DNA of 64,000 nt from Sphingobacterium bovisgrunnientis (lineage in GTDB: Bacteria; Bacteroidota; Bacteroidia; Sphingobacteriales; Sphingobacteriaceae). The notes under the pieces were generated by a model. The model saw only the letters and a program-made list of their open reading frames with translations, was not told the DNA's origin and did not search any database. Positions 9,415 to 18,242 of the stretch are shown here, one piece after another (the stretch's first letter is position 1; each line of letters starts with the position of its first letter). The translations under genes and the position numbers were made by a program. Location of the stretch: contig NZ_WUQY01000001.1 in NCBI RefSeq assembly GCF_009829085.1, positions 186,001 through 250,000 of the forward strand, read 5' to 3'.

Positions 9415-10305
9415 TTAGTAAATTAATTGTTCTTGAATTTGCCTTTTTGCCGTATTACTGTCACGTCCACGTTGAAACATTCTGCCAAAATTTTTGACAA
9501 AATCATCCAACGTCAATGCATTGGCTTTTTTGTCTTTCCAATCTGTAGGTGTAGTATCATTGGTATAATCCACTTTAGTAGCCCAATATTGAATATGCAT
9601 TTCCGGTATTGCTAATCCCATAATCATGCCCGGAAGTCCACTACTTAAGGCTGGTCCCGCTGAAACGGGAATCTGATCCGTATAAAATGCGACTAAATAA
9701 AGGGAATCAGGTGTAGAACCATTTACTCTTCGGCATTCGAAACCTGCAATTTCTCGGTATTCGTCGGTGAATCGCCATGTAATATTGTTGAGGCTGTCAG
9801 ATATGATGTACTTTTCGTCGATTTCCAATTGCACATTACTGGTGCCATCTTTTAGATTTTGATGAAAAACTTTAGAATTGTTATTCATTCTACCTCGAGG
9901 CATATTTCCACCGCCACCAGCATTCATCCTAAAATTTCCACCGCCCATATTTCCACCTCTACCGCCACCTGCGCCAGCTCTCACAACAGCTCTATTGCCC
10001 GAATTATTTGGTGTTGCAGTTTCTTCGGCCGAAGGGTCTACTGTCAATACGGTGCTATTTTCATCAAAATATAACATCAACTTTTGTGTGGTCGATTCGG
10101 GCATATTATCCAAATTAAATCCGCCTCCAGCACCAAATCGCATCATCATATTTGGATCCGCATTTTGAGTCATGCTGCGTACTCTAGCTTTGGTGAACGT
10201 GACTTTGTCAAATGAAATTTTACCTCTTGTGCCGAAATAGGCGTACTGTGCATCACTCTGCCCCCAGCAGATTAATAATATAAATGTTAGTATTAGCTTA
10301 TTCAT
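9415..10305 (-). CDS. GLPGLI family secreted protein
   Basis: 296 residues. Signal peptide MNKLILTFILLICWGQSDA. The family-defining motif appears as GLPGMIMGLAIPEMHIQYWAT near residue 225, within the conserved context of a secreted beta-rich protein of unknown function that is abundant in Bacteroidota. An insertion at about residues 95-145 is extremely Gly/Asn/Arg/Met-rich and probably disordered. The start overlaps the end of the upstream outer-membrane barrel gene by 8 bases, which implies translational coupling; GLPGLI genes are very often paired with such barrels. Role unknown. Confidence 0.9.
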   Translation of the reverse strand: MNKLILTFILLICWGQSDAQYAYFGTRGKISFDKVTFTKARVRSMTQNADPNMMMRFGAGGGFNLDNMPESTTQKLMLYFDENSTVLTVDPSAEETATPNNSGNRAVVRAGAGGGRGGNMGGGNFRMNAGGGGNMPRGRMNNNSKVFHQNLKDGTSNVQLEIDEKYIISDSLNNITWRFTDEYREIAGFECRRVNGSTPDSLYLVAFYTDQIPVSAGPALSSGLPGMIMGLAIPEMHIQYWATKVDYTNDTTPTDWKDKKANALTLDDFVKNFGRMFQRGRDSNTAKRQIQEQLIY

Positions 10306-13000
10306 TGTTTTTCTTTCCTAAGTTTTTGTTAAAATCCCATTTTAGACCAAATAAAAAGTATCGTGTCAACATCAATTGTGTTGATTCAGAGAATTGTGTA
10401 TCCGAGACATTTCTATTTGTTGTATTGAATGTTTTGAATATGTCAAATGCTTTTACGCTGGCTACTAAACTTTGATTTTTTAATAGCTTCTTGCTCATTT
10501 CCAGGTTTGTGTAGAATTGATGAATAGATTTGTTGTAAAACTTGGTTGGTCCTTCTACACTATAATTTATGTGTGTGGTAATATTAAACTGTTTTGGTAA
10601 AAAGTAGCGTAAATAAGTTGATCCGCCAGTACTTAAATTTGTGTAATTCAAATCACGTTGTAGGCTGTTACGTTGATTATTTACATTCACACGCCAGTTA
10701 AAATCATAGTCCAAACCTTTTGAATCTTGTTCATTAAAACTAAATCCTGTAAAAACAGATGCGTTTTGCGTATTGTTTAGCTCATACTGCCCCTGATCGT
10801 TTCGTGAACCATCTTCCGAATAGCGTGTATATGTAAATCCATTTCCATAATTCGCTCCTGAAAAAATATTCAATTGCACCTTACGGTCAAATATAGGTCT
10901 GCCGTGGTTTGCATTTAAGTTTGCATTCCAACTCGATCTACCCATTACATTGACATAGGTGCTTGTGGTCAAAGTGTCAGTTACAGTTCGTTTGTTTACA
11001 ATTGGATTGTTTTTAAAACTTATTGCAGAGTTTAAATTCCAGCTTGTGCCTTTTAAAAGACTCATAGTATTGTAATTCAACCTGAAATTATTGTTCACAG
11101 CTCGCTGCAAATCTGGATTTCCTAATTGTAAAAAGATAGGTGAAGTTTGTGGTTGCAATGGTTGCAATTGTCCAAATGAAGGTACATCAAAACTATTTTG
11201 GTAAGATGCAGATAGATTTTTTCGATTAGAAATTCTATAATTACCATTAATATTTAAATCATTATCCCAAAAACTTCTGCTAAGATCAATATCTCGGTAA
11301 GAGTCATTTATCCCCTGATCTCTATAGTTCGTGCGATTTGAAAGAGAGAAATTTAATTTTTCAGTATTATAATTCAAATTTGCTACGACGCTTTGATTGC
11401 TAGACTCATTTATTAGATTTTGTGAATATTGTTCGTCAATTGTTTGATTCCCACCATCATTATTAAATGCATCAATTTTATTTTTGTTTTTATTGTACCC
11501 AAAATTATAGCCTATAGAGTAATACATTTGTTGGGTAATACGATCAGAAAACTGCAATTGTGTAGAAAAATTATTACCATCAGATTCATTTATCCTTGTC
11601 TGATCGACGATTGTTTCTCTATTGTCTTTGTGTAAATACGTGCGTTGAAAGACTTCACTTTCTTGGTTGGACTGATTCATGTCATTACTCACGTGAATAT
11701 TAATCGATCTTCCATTGGCGTTGAGTCGTTTGCGATAATTTATTCGGAAATCGTTGGAAAGATTGTCTCCGAAATTGCGGTTAGAACTCGTAAAGTCACG
11801 TACAGAGTCGGTCGCATTGTTAAGCATAAAACTCTCCGAGCTACTAAAGCCTGTACTTTGATTTTGTCGTGCATTTAAATGTACTTCCATATTGGACGTC
11901 GAATCTATACGCCATCTAAATTGTGATCTAAAGTTATGCCCTTGGTTAGCATTTTCATTTTTGGAGCTACTGTTTGTCTCTTGGATTTGATCATTAGAAA
12001 CAATCTCTTTATTGTAGCTATCACGTTCGTTGCGGTTGCTTGCGTCATTAAAATTATAATTGGCGTTCACGTTTAGCTTTTTGCTAAAGAACTGATTTTC
12101 ATAATTAGCTCCAATAGATGAATTTTTTGGTTCACCTGTTATTTGGCTATTCATGCGTAATCCACCTTCACGCCCTCCCGCTGATGCGCCCATATTGTTG
12201 GTGTTAGCGGTGATTCCAATGCGTTCTGTTCGGTTGAACTTTGCAGCAAAGAGATTGGCTGTATATAATTCTTCCGTTCCGAGGTTAGCTTCGATGTTGC
12301 CGAATACACCAACCCGTGCTTCTTCTTTGAGCACGACATTCAACGTCTGAATACGCTGACCATCATCGATGCCCGTTAACTCAGCTTGTTCAGACTTACG
12401 TTCATACACTTGAACTTTGTCTACCGCATCAGCGCGGACATTACGAATTGCGATTTTAGGATCATAACCAAAAAATTCCTCTCCATCAATCAATACTTTA
12501 GCAACTGATTTTCCGTGAGCGGTGATTGCACCATCACCAGAAACTGTAAGCCCCGGAAGCCTTCTCAATAGATCTTCTAATTTAGCATTCTTCTCCGTTT
12601 CGAAACTGCCCGCATCGTACTCGATAGTATCACCTTTAATACGAATTGGAATTCTTCCTGTCACAACCACTTCTTCTATCAAATTAGCTTGAGAATTCAG
12701 TAGAATATTATCTAATGTGGTATTCTTGTTGAGTTGGATTGGTTGAGAATACAATTCGAATTTGGGGTAAGAGATTATGACTATATAATCGTTGTTTTTA
12801 ATTTTCTTAAATTCAAAAATTCCGTTTTCATTCGCTCTGGTATGATATTGTAAGATCGAATCTTGATTTAGTAATATAATTGTTGCATTTGTTAAGGGGG
12901 TATTATCCGCTTTATCGAGGATTTTCCCATTTAAATTTGATTGTGCTATACTCAAGCTTGAAATCAGAAGTCCAAGAAAGGTAAAAATGATGCTTTTCAT
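10298..13000 (-). CDS. TonB-dependent-receptor-like outer membrane barrel protein
   Basis: 900 residues. Signal peptide (residues 1-19), a carboxypeptidase-regulatory-like beta-sandwich (about 20-105, NGKILDKADNTPLTNATI), a plug-like domain (about 115-225, with EEVVVTGRIPIRIKGDTIEYDA and LLRRLPGLTVSGDG), and a long Asn/Ser-rich barrel ending near FGLKWDFNKNLGKKNNE. This is the architecture of the outer-membrane beta-barrel family of Bacteroidota that accompanies GLPGLI proteins. The last residues do not end in a canonical barrel-terminal aromatic, because the tail extends past FGLKWDF. Substrate unknown. Confidence 0.88.
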   Translation of the reverse strand: MKSIIFTFLGLLISSLSIAQSNLNGKILDKADNTPLTNATIILLNQDSILQYHTRANENGIFEFKKIKNNDYIVIISYPKFELYSQPIQLNKNTTLDNILLNSQANLIEEVVVTGRIPIRIKGDTIEYDAGSFETEKNAKLEDLLRRLPGLTVSGDGAITAHGKSVAKVLIDGEEFFGYDPKIAIRNVRADAVDKVQVYERKSEQAELTGIDDGQRIQTLNVVLKEEARVGVFGNIEANLGTEELYTANLFAAKFNRTERIGITANTNNMGASAGGREGGLRMNSQITGEPKNSSIGANYENQFFSKKLNVNANYNFNDASNRNERDSYNKEIVSNDQIQETNSSSKNENANQGHNFRSQFRWRIDSTSNMEVHLNARQNQSTGFSSSESFMLNNATDSVRDFTSSNRNFGDNLSNDFRINYRKRLNANGRSINIHVSNDMNQSNQESEVFQRTYLHKDNRETIVDQTRINESDGNNFSTQLQFSDRITQQMYYSIGYNFGYNKNKNKIDAFNNDGGNQTIDEQYSQNLINESSNQSVVANLNYNTEKLNFSLSNRTNYRDQGINDSYRDIDLSRSFWDNDLNINGNYRISNRKNLSASYQNSFDVPSFGQLQPLQPQTSPIFLQLGNPDLQRAVNNNFRLNYNTMSLLKGTSWNLNSAISFKNNPIVNKRTVTDTLTTSTYVNVMGRSSWNANLNANHGRPIFDRKVQLNIFSGANYGNGFTYTRYSEDGSRNDQGQYELNNTQNASVFTGFSFNEQDSKGLDYDFNWRVNVNNQRNSLQRDLNYTNLSTGGSTYLRYFLPKQFNITTHINYSVEGPTKFYNKSIHQFYTNLEMSKKLLKNQSLVASVKAFDIFKTFNTTNRNVSDTQFSESTQLMLTRYFLFGLKWDFNKNLGKKNNE

Positions 13001-13099
13001 TAAAATTGGTTTATGGTATTAGGGTCTTAGATGGTAGTTTTTTAAAAAGGTTTAATCGAGAACCAACAAATTTATGACAAATAATATTTCGTAAAAAAG

Positions 13100-13107
13100 T
13101 ACTTTTG
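13100..13107 (+). promoter_or_regulatory. TAnnTTTG promoter box
   Basis: TACTTTTG lies 22 bases before the ATG of the thioredoxin-like gene, in the gap between two divergent genes. No matching -33 element is obvious. Confidence 0.45.
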
Positions 13108-13129
13108 TTTAAGCTTAAAACACTGATAT

Positions 13130-13681
13130 ATGACTTTTGAAGAATACTTAAATTATTTCGAGCAGATCATCTTAAATCCTGAGCAATATCCTGTTTATCA
13201 AGATGAAAATTATTACAATTATGCCAAACTAAATTGGTCAAGAACCAATCGTTGGCTTAATAAATTTGAGCCAAACGATGAGCTCAAAGCTGTAATTTCT
13301 TCAATACAAGAGCCACAAACTTGGATTATTATTACGGAGCCATGGTGTGGTGATGCAGCACATTCAGTTCCACAATTGATTAATATGGTGGAGAATAATG
13401 CTAATATCAAGTTGGATATTCAATTGCGTGACGAGGAGCCTTTTATGATTGAGAATTATTTAACAAATGGGGGAAAGTCTATTCCTAAGCTGATTATACG
13501 AGATGCAAATAATAATGATTTAGCCGTTTGGGGACCGCGTCCTCAAAAACTCCAAGAGTTATATTTGTTTTGGAAAGAAGAAGGTGTTGAATTCAACGCT
13601 ATGAAAGAATCTCTTCAAAAGTGGTATAATGAAGATAAAGGTGTTGAAATTCAAAATGATATCATAAAACTTTTATCTTAG
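13130..13681 (+). CDS. thioredoxin family protein with a single active-site Cys
   Basis: 183 residues, no signal peptide. The segment WIIITEPWCGDAAHSVPQL corresponds to the thioredoxin active-site loop, but only the first Cys is present (CGDA in place of CxxC), followed later by the cis-proline strand GKSIPKLIIRD. The family is widespread in Bacteroidota and its exact redox role is unknown; a monothiol mechanism or a non-redox role is possible. A YjbR-like gene follows 14 bases downstream, so both are likely one transcript ending at the 14048-14092 hairpin. Confidence 0.85.
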   Translation: MTFEEYLNYFEQIILNPEQYPVYQDENYYNYAKLNWSRTNRWLNKFEPNDELKAVISSIQEPQTWIIITEPWCGDAAHSVPQLINMVENNANIKLDIQLRDEEPFMIENYLTNGGKSIPKLIIRDANNNDLAVWGPRPQKLQELYLFWKEEGVEFNAMKESLQKWYNEDKGVEIQNDIIKLLS

Positions 13682-13695
13682 TACATAATTTTACT

Positions 13696-14052
13696 ATGCA
13701 TATTGAAGATATTAGATCGCATTGCTTAGAAAAGCATCAATTGGTCACTGAAGAATTACCTTTTGGACCTGATACGCTTGTTTTCAAAATTGCAGGTAAA
13801 GTGTTTCTTTTAATCGGGTTGGATCAAGTGGAGAATTTGAGTTTCAACGTGAAATGTGATCCTGAATATGCAATTGAACTACGTGAGAAATATGATCAAA
13901 CTATATTTCCAGGATATCATATGAATAAAATACACTGGAATACGGTTTTTCTTGGTCGAGAATTGAACCCTAAACAGTTATTAGATCTAATTGATCATAG
14001 CTTTGATTTAGTGGTCAAATCCCTTCCTAAAAGTATTCGAGAAACTTTATAA
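13696..14052 (+). CDS. MmcQ/YjbR family protein
   Basis: 118 residues, the normal size of this small alpha/beta (CyaY-like fold) family. Visible hallmarks are the start MHIEDIRSHCLEKHQLVTEELPFG, a central KVFLLIGLD strand, NVKCDP, and PGYHMNKIHWNTVFL. The family has been described as DNA-binding-like, but its biological role is unclear. It is probably co-transcribed with the thioredoxin-like gene 14 bases upstream; its stop codon is inside the terminator stem. Confidence 0.92.
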   Translation: MHIEDIRSHCLEKHQLVTEELPFGPDTLVFKIAGKVFLLIGLDQVENLSFNVKCDPEYAIELREKYDQTIFPGYHMNKIHWNTVFLGRELNPKQLLDLIDHSFDLVVKSLPKSIRETL

Positions 14053-14092
14053 CTACAAAAGGCAATCCTCAAGATTGCCTTTTGTAGTTATA
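14048..14092. terminator. convergent bidirectional terminator
   Basis: Perfect 20-bp arms (14048-14067 and 14073-14092) around a 5-base loop. It lies exactly between the stop codons of two convergent genes, with A/T tracts on the appropriate sides. Confidence 0.85.
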
Positions 14093-15055
14093 TTACATTT
14101 TCAAACCAATTTCTCTTAAGCGTTCGTCCAAATATTGACCTGCTGTATAGTCTTCGTATAATTTTGGATATTCCTCCGAAATACATGAATCTAATGATGC
14201 TAAGCTCATACTTGCCTTTGGATGTAAGAAGAATGGCACAGAATAGCGTGATGTCTTCATCAATTCACGAGGAGGATTCACCACTCTATGTGTAGTTGAT
14301 TTCAATTTATTGTTCGTTAAGCGTTGCAACATATCTCCCACATTCACAACAATATCTTCTCCTTTAGCTTTTATTGGAAACCATTGTCCATCTTTCGTTA
14401 ATACTTCTAAACCATCAGCACTAGCTCCAATTAATAAAGTAATCAAATTGATGTCTTCATGCGCACCTGCTCTAACGGCATCATCAGAAATAGATTCTGG
14501 ATTTTCGATAGGAAAATAGTGAATAGCTCTCAGTATTGAATTACCATTGATTACATATTTTTCAAAATAATCTTCTTCTAATTCTAAATAGGAAGCAATG
14601 GCTTTCAACAGATTACGCCCAGCATCTTCAAGTTTCTTGTAAATTTCGGCAGTTATCTCGTTAAATTTAGGTAATTCAGCTACAGATGGATTGTCCGGGA
14701 AGTCCGCTTTTGAGTACTCTTCGCCTATAATAGTTTGACCACGCTGCCAAAACTCTTTCAAATCTGGAACCTTAGCGTCTTTGGCTTTTTCTCTGCCTTT
14801 ACTAGTATAACCACGTTGGCCAGCTAACTCCGGATATTCATATTTATCTTTTGTTTCTTGCGGTAAATCAAAAAAAGCTTTTACGACAGCATAAAGCTCC
14901 TCGATCAACGCAGGGCTAAGTCCATGATTAGCAATTGTTACGAAGCCGGTCTCATTAAATGCTTTACCGATATTTTGTACAAATTGAGCGCGAAGCTCGG
15001 TAGACCCCTGAGTATAATCATGTAGATCTAGACGAGGAATATTCACTAATGCCAT
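14093..15055 (-). CDS. isopenicillin N synthase-like 2-oxoglutarate/Fe(II) oxygenase
   Basis: 320 residues. N-terminal DIOX_N domain (about 1-120) and C-terminal 2OG-Fe(II) oxygenase domain. Iron ligands are visible as HED in GAHEDINLITLL and the distal His in KSTTHRVVNPP; the 2-oxoglutarate-binding RYS in SRYSVPFFLHP follows. Substrate unknown; bacterial members hydroxylate or desaturate diverse small molecules. An ATG at 15076 would add 7 residues, but it overlaps a promoter-like box (15076-15083), so the ATG at 15055 is preferred. Convergent with the YjbR-like gene and divergent from the beta-oxidation operon. Confidence 0.9.
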   Translation of the reverse strand: MALVNIPRLDLHDYTQGSTELRAQFVQNIGKAFNETGFVTIANHGLSPALIEELYAVVKAFFDLPQETKDKYEYPELAGQRGYTSKGREKAKDAKVPDLKEFWQRGQTIIGEEYSKADFPDNPSVAELPKFNEITAEIYKKLEDAGRNLLKAIASYLELEEDYFEKYVINGNSILRAIHYFPIENPESISDDAVRAGAHEDINLITLLIGASADGLEVLTKDGQWFPIKAKGEDIVVNVGDMLQRLTNNKLKSTTHRVVNPPRELMKTSRYSVPFFLHPKASMSLASLDSCISEEYPKLYEDYTAGQYLDERLREIGLKM

Positions 15056-15075
15056 ATTTTTGCTTTTTGTTTTCA

Positions 15076-15083
15076 CAAAGTTA
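15076..15083 (-). promoter_or_regulatory. TAnnTTTG promoter box (leftward)
   Basis: TAACTTTG on the minus strand, about 20 bases before the ATG at 15055 of the 2OG oxygenase gene. It decides the start choice because the alternative ATG lies within the box. Confidence 0.5.
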
Positions 15084-15263
15084 AAGCATTATTCGCATAT
15101 ACAATATTGATTATGTTTATAACCTATCGTATATTCGCGCTAATTATTAGATAATCAATGCATAAAAGTTATCCACATTTTGCCTTGATGCTGATTATAT
15201 CTATTAACCAATGATGTATTTAATCAATTTCAGACACAATTTTATTAAAAAAACAACATAATT

Positions 15264-15295
15264 CTTGAAATATTAAATTCTAATCTATAGATTTG
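15264..15295 (+). promoter_or_regulatory. promoter of the beta-oxidation operon
   Basis: TTG at 15265-15267 and TAGATTTG at 15288-15295 are 20 bases apart, a good fit to the Bacteroidota -33/-7 consensus. The following tATGCATGCATAa at about 15298-15310 is a short palindrome overlapping the predicted transcript start and could be a MarR operator; that is inference. Confidence 0.55.
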
Positions 15296-15342
15296 TTATG
15301 CATGCATAATAAATGCAGGTTAGCCATTTTACCGAATTGACT

Positions 15343-15789
15343 ATGAGCCAGAATAAAACAATTGATTATTTTTTAAAAGCCGCTTGGCAAACTGTAGCGA
15401 ATAAATATAATGCAATAGCTACACAGTATGGTTTTACGCAGGCAGCTGGGTATATATTAATCAATATTCACAAAGAGGGAACACCTGTATCACAAATAGC
15501 AACTTTGACAGGTGTAAAGACGACATCGCTTTCACGCGTGTTAGTGAATTTGGAAAGTTTAGGCTTCATTTACAGAGAAGCTAGCGCACAAGATAAACGT
15601 TCTGTGAAGGTATTTTTAACTCCTTTGGGGGTGGAGAAACGAAAAATTGCAAAAGATGTCGTGAAAGGCTTCAATGAATATTTGGATGCGCAATTTACCG
15701 AGAAAGAAAGACAACAGTTAGCACAAATGCTTGCTAAATTAAATGATTTGGCAAATAAATATGAACCACAAGTCATGGTTGAAGAGTAA
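15343..15789 (+). CDS. MarR family transcriptional regulator
   Basis: 148 residues from the chosen ATG; an upstream in-frame ATG at 15313 would add 10 residues of no evident function and cannot be excluded. The winged helix-turn-helix is visible as TPVSQIATLTGVKTTSLSRVLVNLE (interrupted here: recognition helix about residues 60-75) and the wing SAQDKRSVKVFLTPLG. As first gene of the beta-oxidation operon, 18 bases before the FadB-like gene, it probably controls that operon in response to an acyl-CoA or fatty acid. A promoter and a small palindrome lie just upstream. Confidence 0.9.
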   Translation: MSQNKTIDYFLKAAWQTVANKYNAIATQYGFTQAAGYILINIHKEGTPVSQIATLTGVKTTSLSRVLVNLESLGFIYREASAQDKRSVKVFLTPLGVEKRKIAKDVVKGFNEYLDAQFTEKERQQLAQMLAKLNDLANKYEPQVMVEE

Positions 15790-15807
15790 TCAAAAAAATA
15801 TAAACTT

Positions 15808-18234
15808 ATGATGAGAAGCATTAAAAAAGTAGCAGTGTTGGGTTCGGGGGTCATGGGTTCGCGTATCGCATGCCACTTTGCTAATATTGGTGTAGAGGTG
15901 TTGCTTTTGGATATTCCTCCAAAGGAATTGCTTCCCGCCGAAGAAGCGAAAGGGTTATCATTAGAAAGTGCTGCGGTAAGAAATCGTATTGTTAATACAT
16001 CACTTGATACCGCAATAAAATCTAATCCAGCGCCTCTATTTAGCAAATCTTATGCGAAGCGAATACAGACAGGAAACTTTGAGGATGATATGTCCAAAAT
16101 TTCGCAGGTTGATTGGATTATCGAAGTTGTAGTCGAACGTTTGGATATTAAAAAGTCTGTGTTTGCACAGGTCGAAAAATACCGCAAACAAGGAACTTTA
16201 ATCACTTCTAATACATCTGGTATTCCTATTTATATGATGAATGAAGGTAGATCGGATGATTTTAAAGCTCATTTTTGTGGCACACACTTTTTTAATCCTC
16301 CTCGTTATCTGCAATTGTTAGAAATTATACCAACAGCATTCACTAAACAAGAAGTTGTTGATTTCTTAATGCACTTTGGTGACAAGATGTTGGGCAAGAC
16401 AGTTGTGTTGTGTAAAGACACTCCTGCCTTTATTGGCAATCGTATTGGGGTTTACTCGATGTTAGCTTTGACACATTTGGTGGATCAGTTGGATTTATCA
16501 GTCGAAGAAGTCGACAAATACACGGGTCCAGCGATGGGACATCCTAAGTCGGCAACTTTCCGTACTGCAGATGTGGTTGGTTTGGATACTTTAGTCAACG
16601 TGGCTAATGGTTTGGATCAAAATGCACCAAATGACGAGTCGAAAGGTGTATTCAAATTGCCTGATTACATCACCAAGATGGTAGAAAATAAATGGTTGGG
16701 TGAAAAAACAAAAAAAGGTTTTTATGAAAAAGTAAAAGCTGCTGACGGCAGTTCTGAAATTTTGTCTTTGAACTTGAAAACCTTAGAATATGGCTCGCAA
16801 CAAAAAGTGAAGTCTTCCACTCTGGAGGCGACTAAGCTCATAGAAGATATTCGCAAACGCATGAAAGTATACGAACAAGGTACAGATAAAGCAGCTGCAC
16901 TTTTTCGCGCTATGCATTACCCTTTGTTCGAATATGTTTCAAAACGTGTTCCTGAGATTACGGATGATTTTTTCCGTATTGACGATGCGATGCGTGCGGG
17001 TTTCGGTTGGGAAATAGGTCCTTTTGAAGTTTGGGATGCTTTGGGAGTTCGTGAAACTTTAAGCAAGATTCAGTCAGAGGAAAAACGCCTTCCAGGTCAA
17101 ACAGGTGAAGTAGCACAGTGGGTGCATGATATGTTGGCGTCGGGTGCTGAGAGCTTTTATAAAGTAGAAAATGGTGTTCGCCATTATTATGATATAGTAA
17201 GCAAATCGTATAAACCAATTCCGGGTACGGAAGATTTAATCGTATTAGACCATATCCGTGACTCGAAAACGATTTGGAAAAATTCTGGAGTTTCAATCAT
17301 CGATTTGGGGGATGGAATTATCAACTGTGAATTTCATACCAAAATGAATACTATTGGAGGTGATGTAATTCAAGGTATCAACAAAGCAATTGATATTGCG
17401 GAAAAAGATTACCGTGGATTAGTGATTTCGAATGACGGGAAAAATTTCTCCGCAGGAGCAAATATAGGTATGATATTTATGATGGCGGTAGAGCAGGATT
17501 ACGATGAGTTGAATATGGCTGTACGTATGTTCCAAAATACAGCGATGCGTCTTCGTTATTCATCAATTCCTGTAGTTGCAGCTCCATTTCAATTGACTTT
17601 AGGTGGTGGTTGTGAGTTCTCTATGCACGCTGATTTTGTGCAATTACACGCGGAAACGTATATGGGTTTAGTTGAATTTGGGGTTGGTGTAATTCCCGGC
17701 GGTGGAGGTTCGAAAGAATTTGCTTTACGCGCTTCGAATGAATACAAAGACGATCAGATTGTACAAAATACGCTAAAAGATCGATTCTTGACTATTGGCC
17801 AAGCGAAGGTATCAACTTCGGCTGTTGAAGCTTTCGAGTTAGGTTATTTGCAAAAAGGTAAATATGCGATTACGATGAATCGTTCACGTTTATTAGCTGA
17901 CGCAAAAACCAAAGCAATTGAGTTGGCAGATGCAGGTTATGTACAGCCTATTCCACGTTCGGATATCAAAGTATTGGGTAATCAAGGTTTGGGTATTGTT
18001 TACGTAGGTTCGGATTCTATGCGAGCTGGTAAATATATTTCGGATCATGATAAGAAAATCTCCGAAAAACTGGGATACGTAATGTGTGGAGGCGATCTCT
18101 CCGCACCAACGGAAGTTTCGGAACAATACTTACTCGACTTAGAACGCAAAGCTTTCTTGGAATTATGTGCTGAGCGCAAAACATTGGAGCGTATACAGCA
18201 TATGTTGACAAAAGGTAAACCTTTGAGGAATTGA
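15808..18234 (+). CDS. 3-hydroxyacyl-CoA dehydrogenase/enoyl-CoA hydratase fusion (FadB-like)
   Basis: 808 residues. Carries out two steps of fatty-acid beta-oxidation: hydration of enoyl-CoA and NAD-dependent oxidation of 3-hydroxyacyl-CoA. Domain order is the reverse of E. coli FadB: NAD-binding domain first (VAVLGSGVMGSRIA, residues 8-21), dehydrogenase C-terminal domains next (catalytic His region CGTHFFNPPRYLQLLE, and IGNRIGVYSML), and a crotonase domain at about residues 490-700. Both crotonase catalytic glutamates appear conserved (LGGGCEFSMHAD and GLVEFGVGVIPGGGG). ATG pairs at 15808 and 15811 are both usable. Operon with MarR upstream and thiolase downstream. Confidence 0.95.
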   Translation: MMRSIKKVAVLGSGVMGSRIACHFANIGVEVLLLDIPPKELLPAEEAKGLSLESAAVRNRIVNTSLDTAIKSNPAPLFSKSYAKRIQTGNFEDDMSKISQVDWIIEVVVERLDIKKSVFAQVEKYRKQGTLITSNTSGIPIYMMNEGRSDDFKAHFCGTHFFNPPRYLQLLEIIPTAFTKQEVVDFLMHFGDKMLGKTVVLCKDTPAFIGNRIGVYSMLALTHLVDQLDLSVEEVDKYTGPAMGHPKSATFRTADVVGLDTLVNVANGLDQNAPNDESKGVFKLPDYITKMVENKWLGEKTKKGFYEKVKAADGSSEILSLNLKTLEYGSQQKVKSSTLEATKLIEDIRKRMKVYEQGTDKAAALFRAMHYPLFEYVSKRVPEITDDFFRIDDAMRAGFGWEIGPFEVWDALGVRETLSKIQSEEKRLPGQTGEVAQWVHDMLASGAESFYKVENGVRHYYDIVSKSYKPIPGTEDLIVLDHIRDSKTIWKNSGVSIIDLGDGIINCEFHTKMNTIGGDVIQGINKAIDIAEKDYRGLVISNDGKNFSAGANIGMIFMMAVEQDYDELNMAVRMFQNTAMRLRYSSIPVVAAPFQLTLGGGCEFSMHADFVQLHAETYMGLVEFGVGVIPGGGGSKEFALRASNEYKDDQIVQNTLKDRFLTIGQAKVSTSAVEAFELGYLQKGKYAITMNRSRLLADAKTKAIELADAGYVQPIPRSDIKVLGNQGLGIVYVGSDSMRAGKYISDHDKKISEKLGYVMCGGDLSAPTEVSEQYLLDLERKAFLELCAERKTLERIQHMLTKGKPLRN

Positions 18235-18242
18235 GGGAGATA

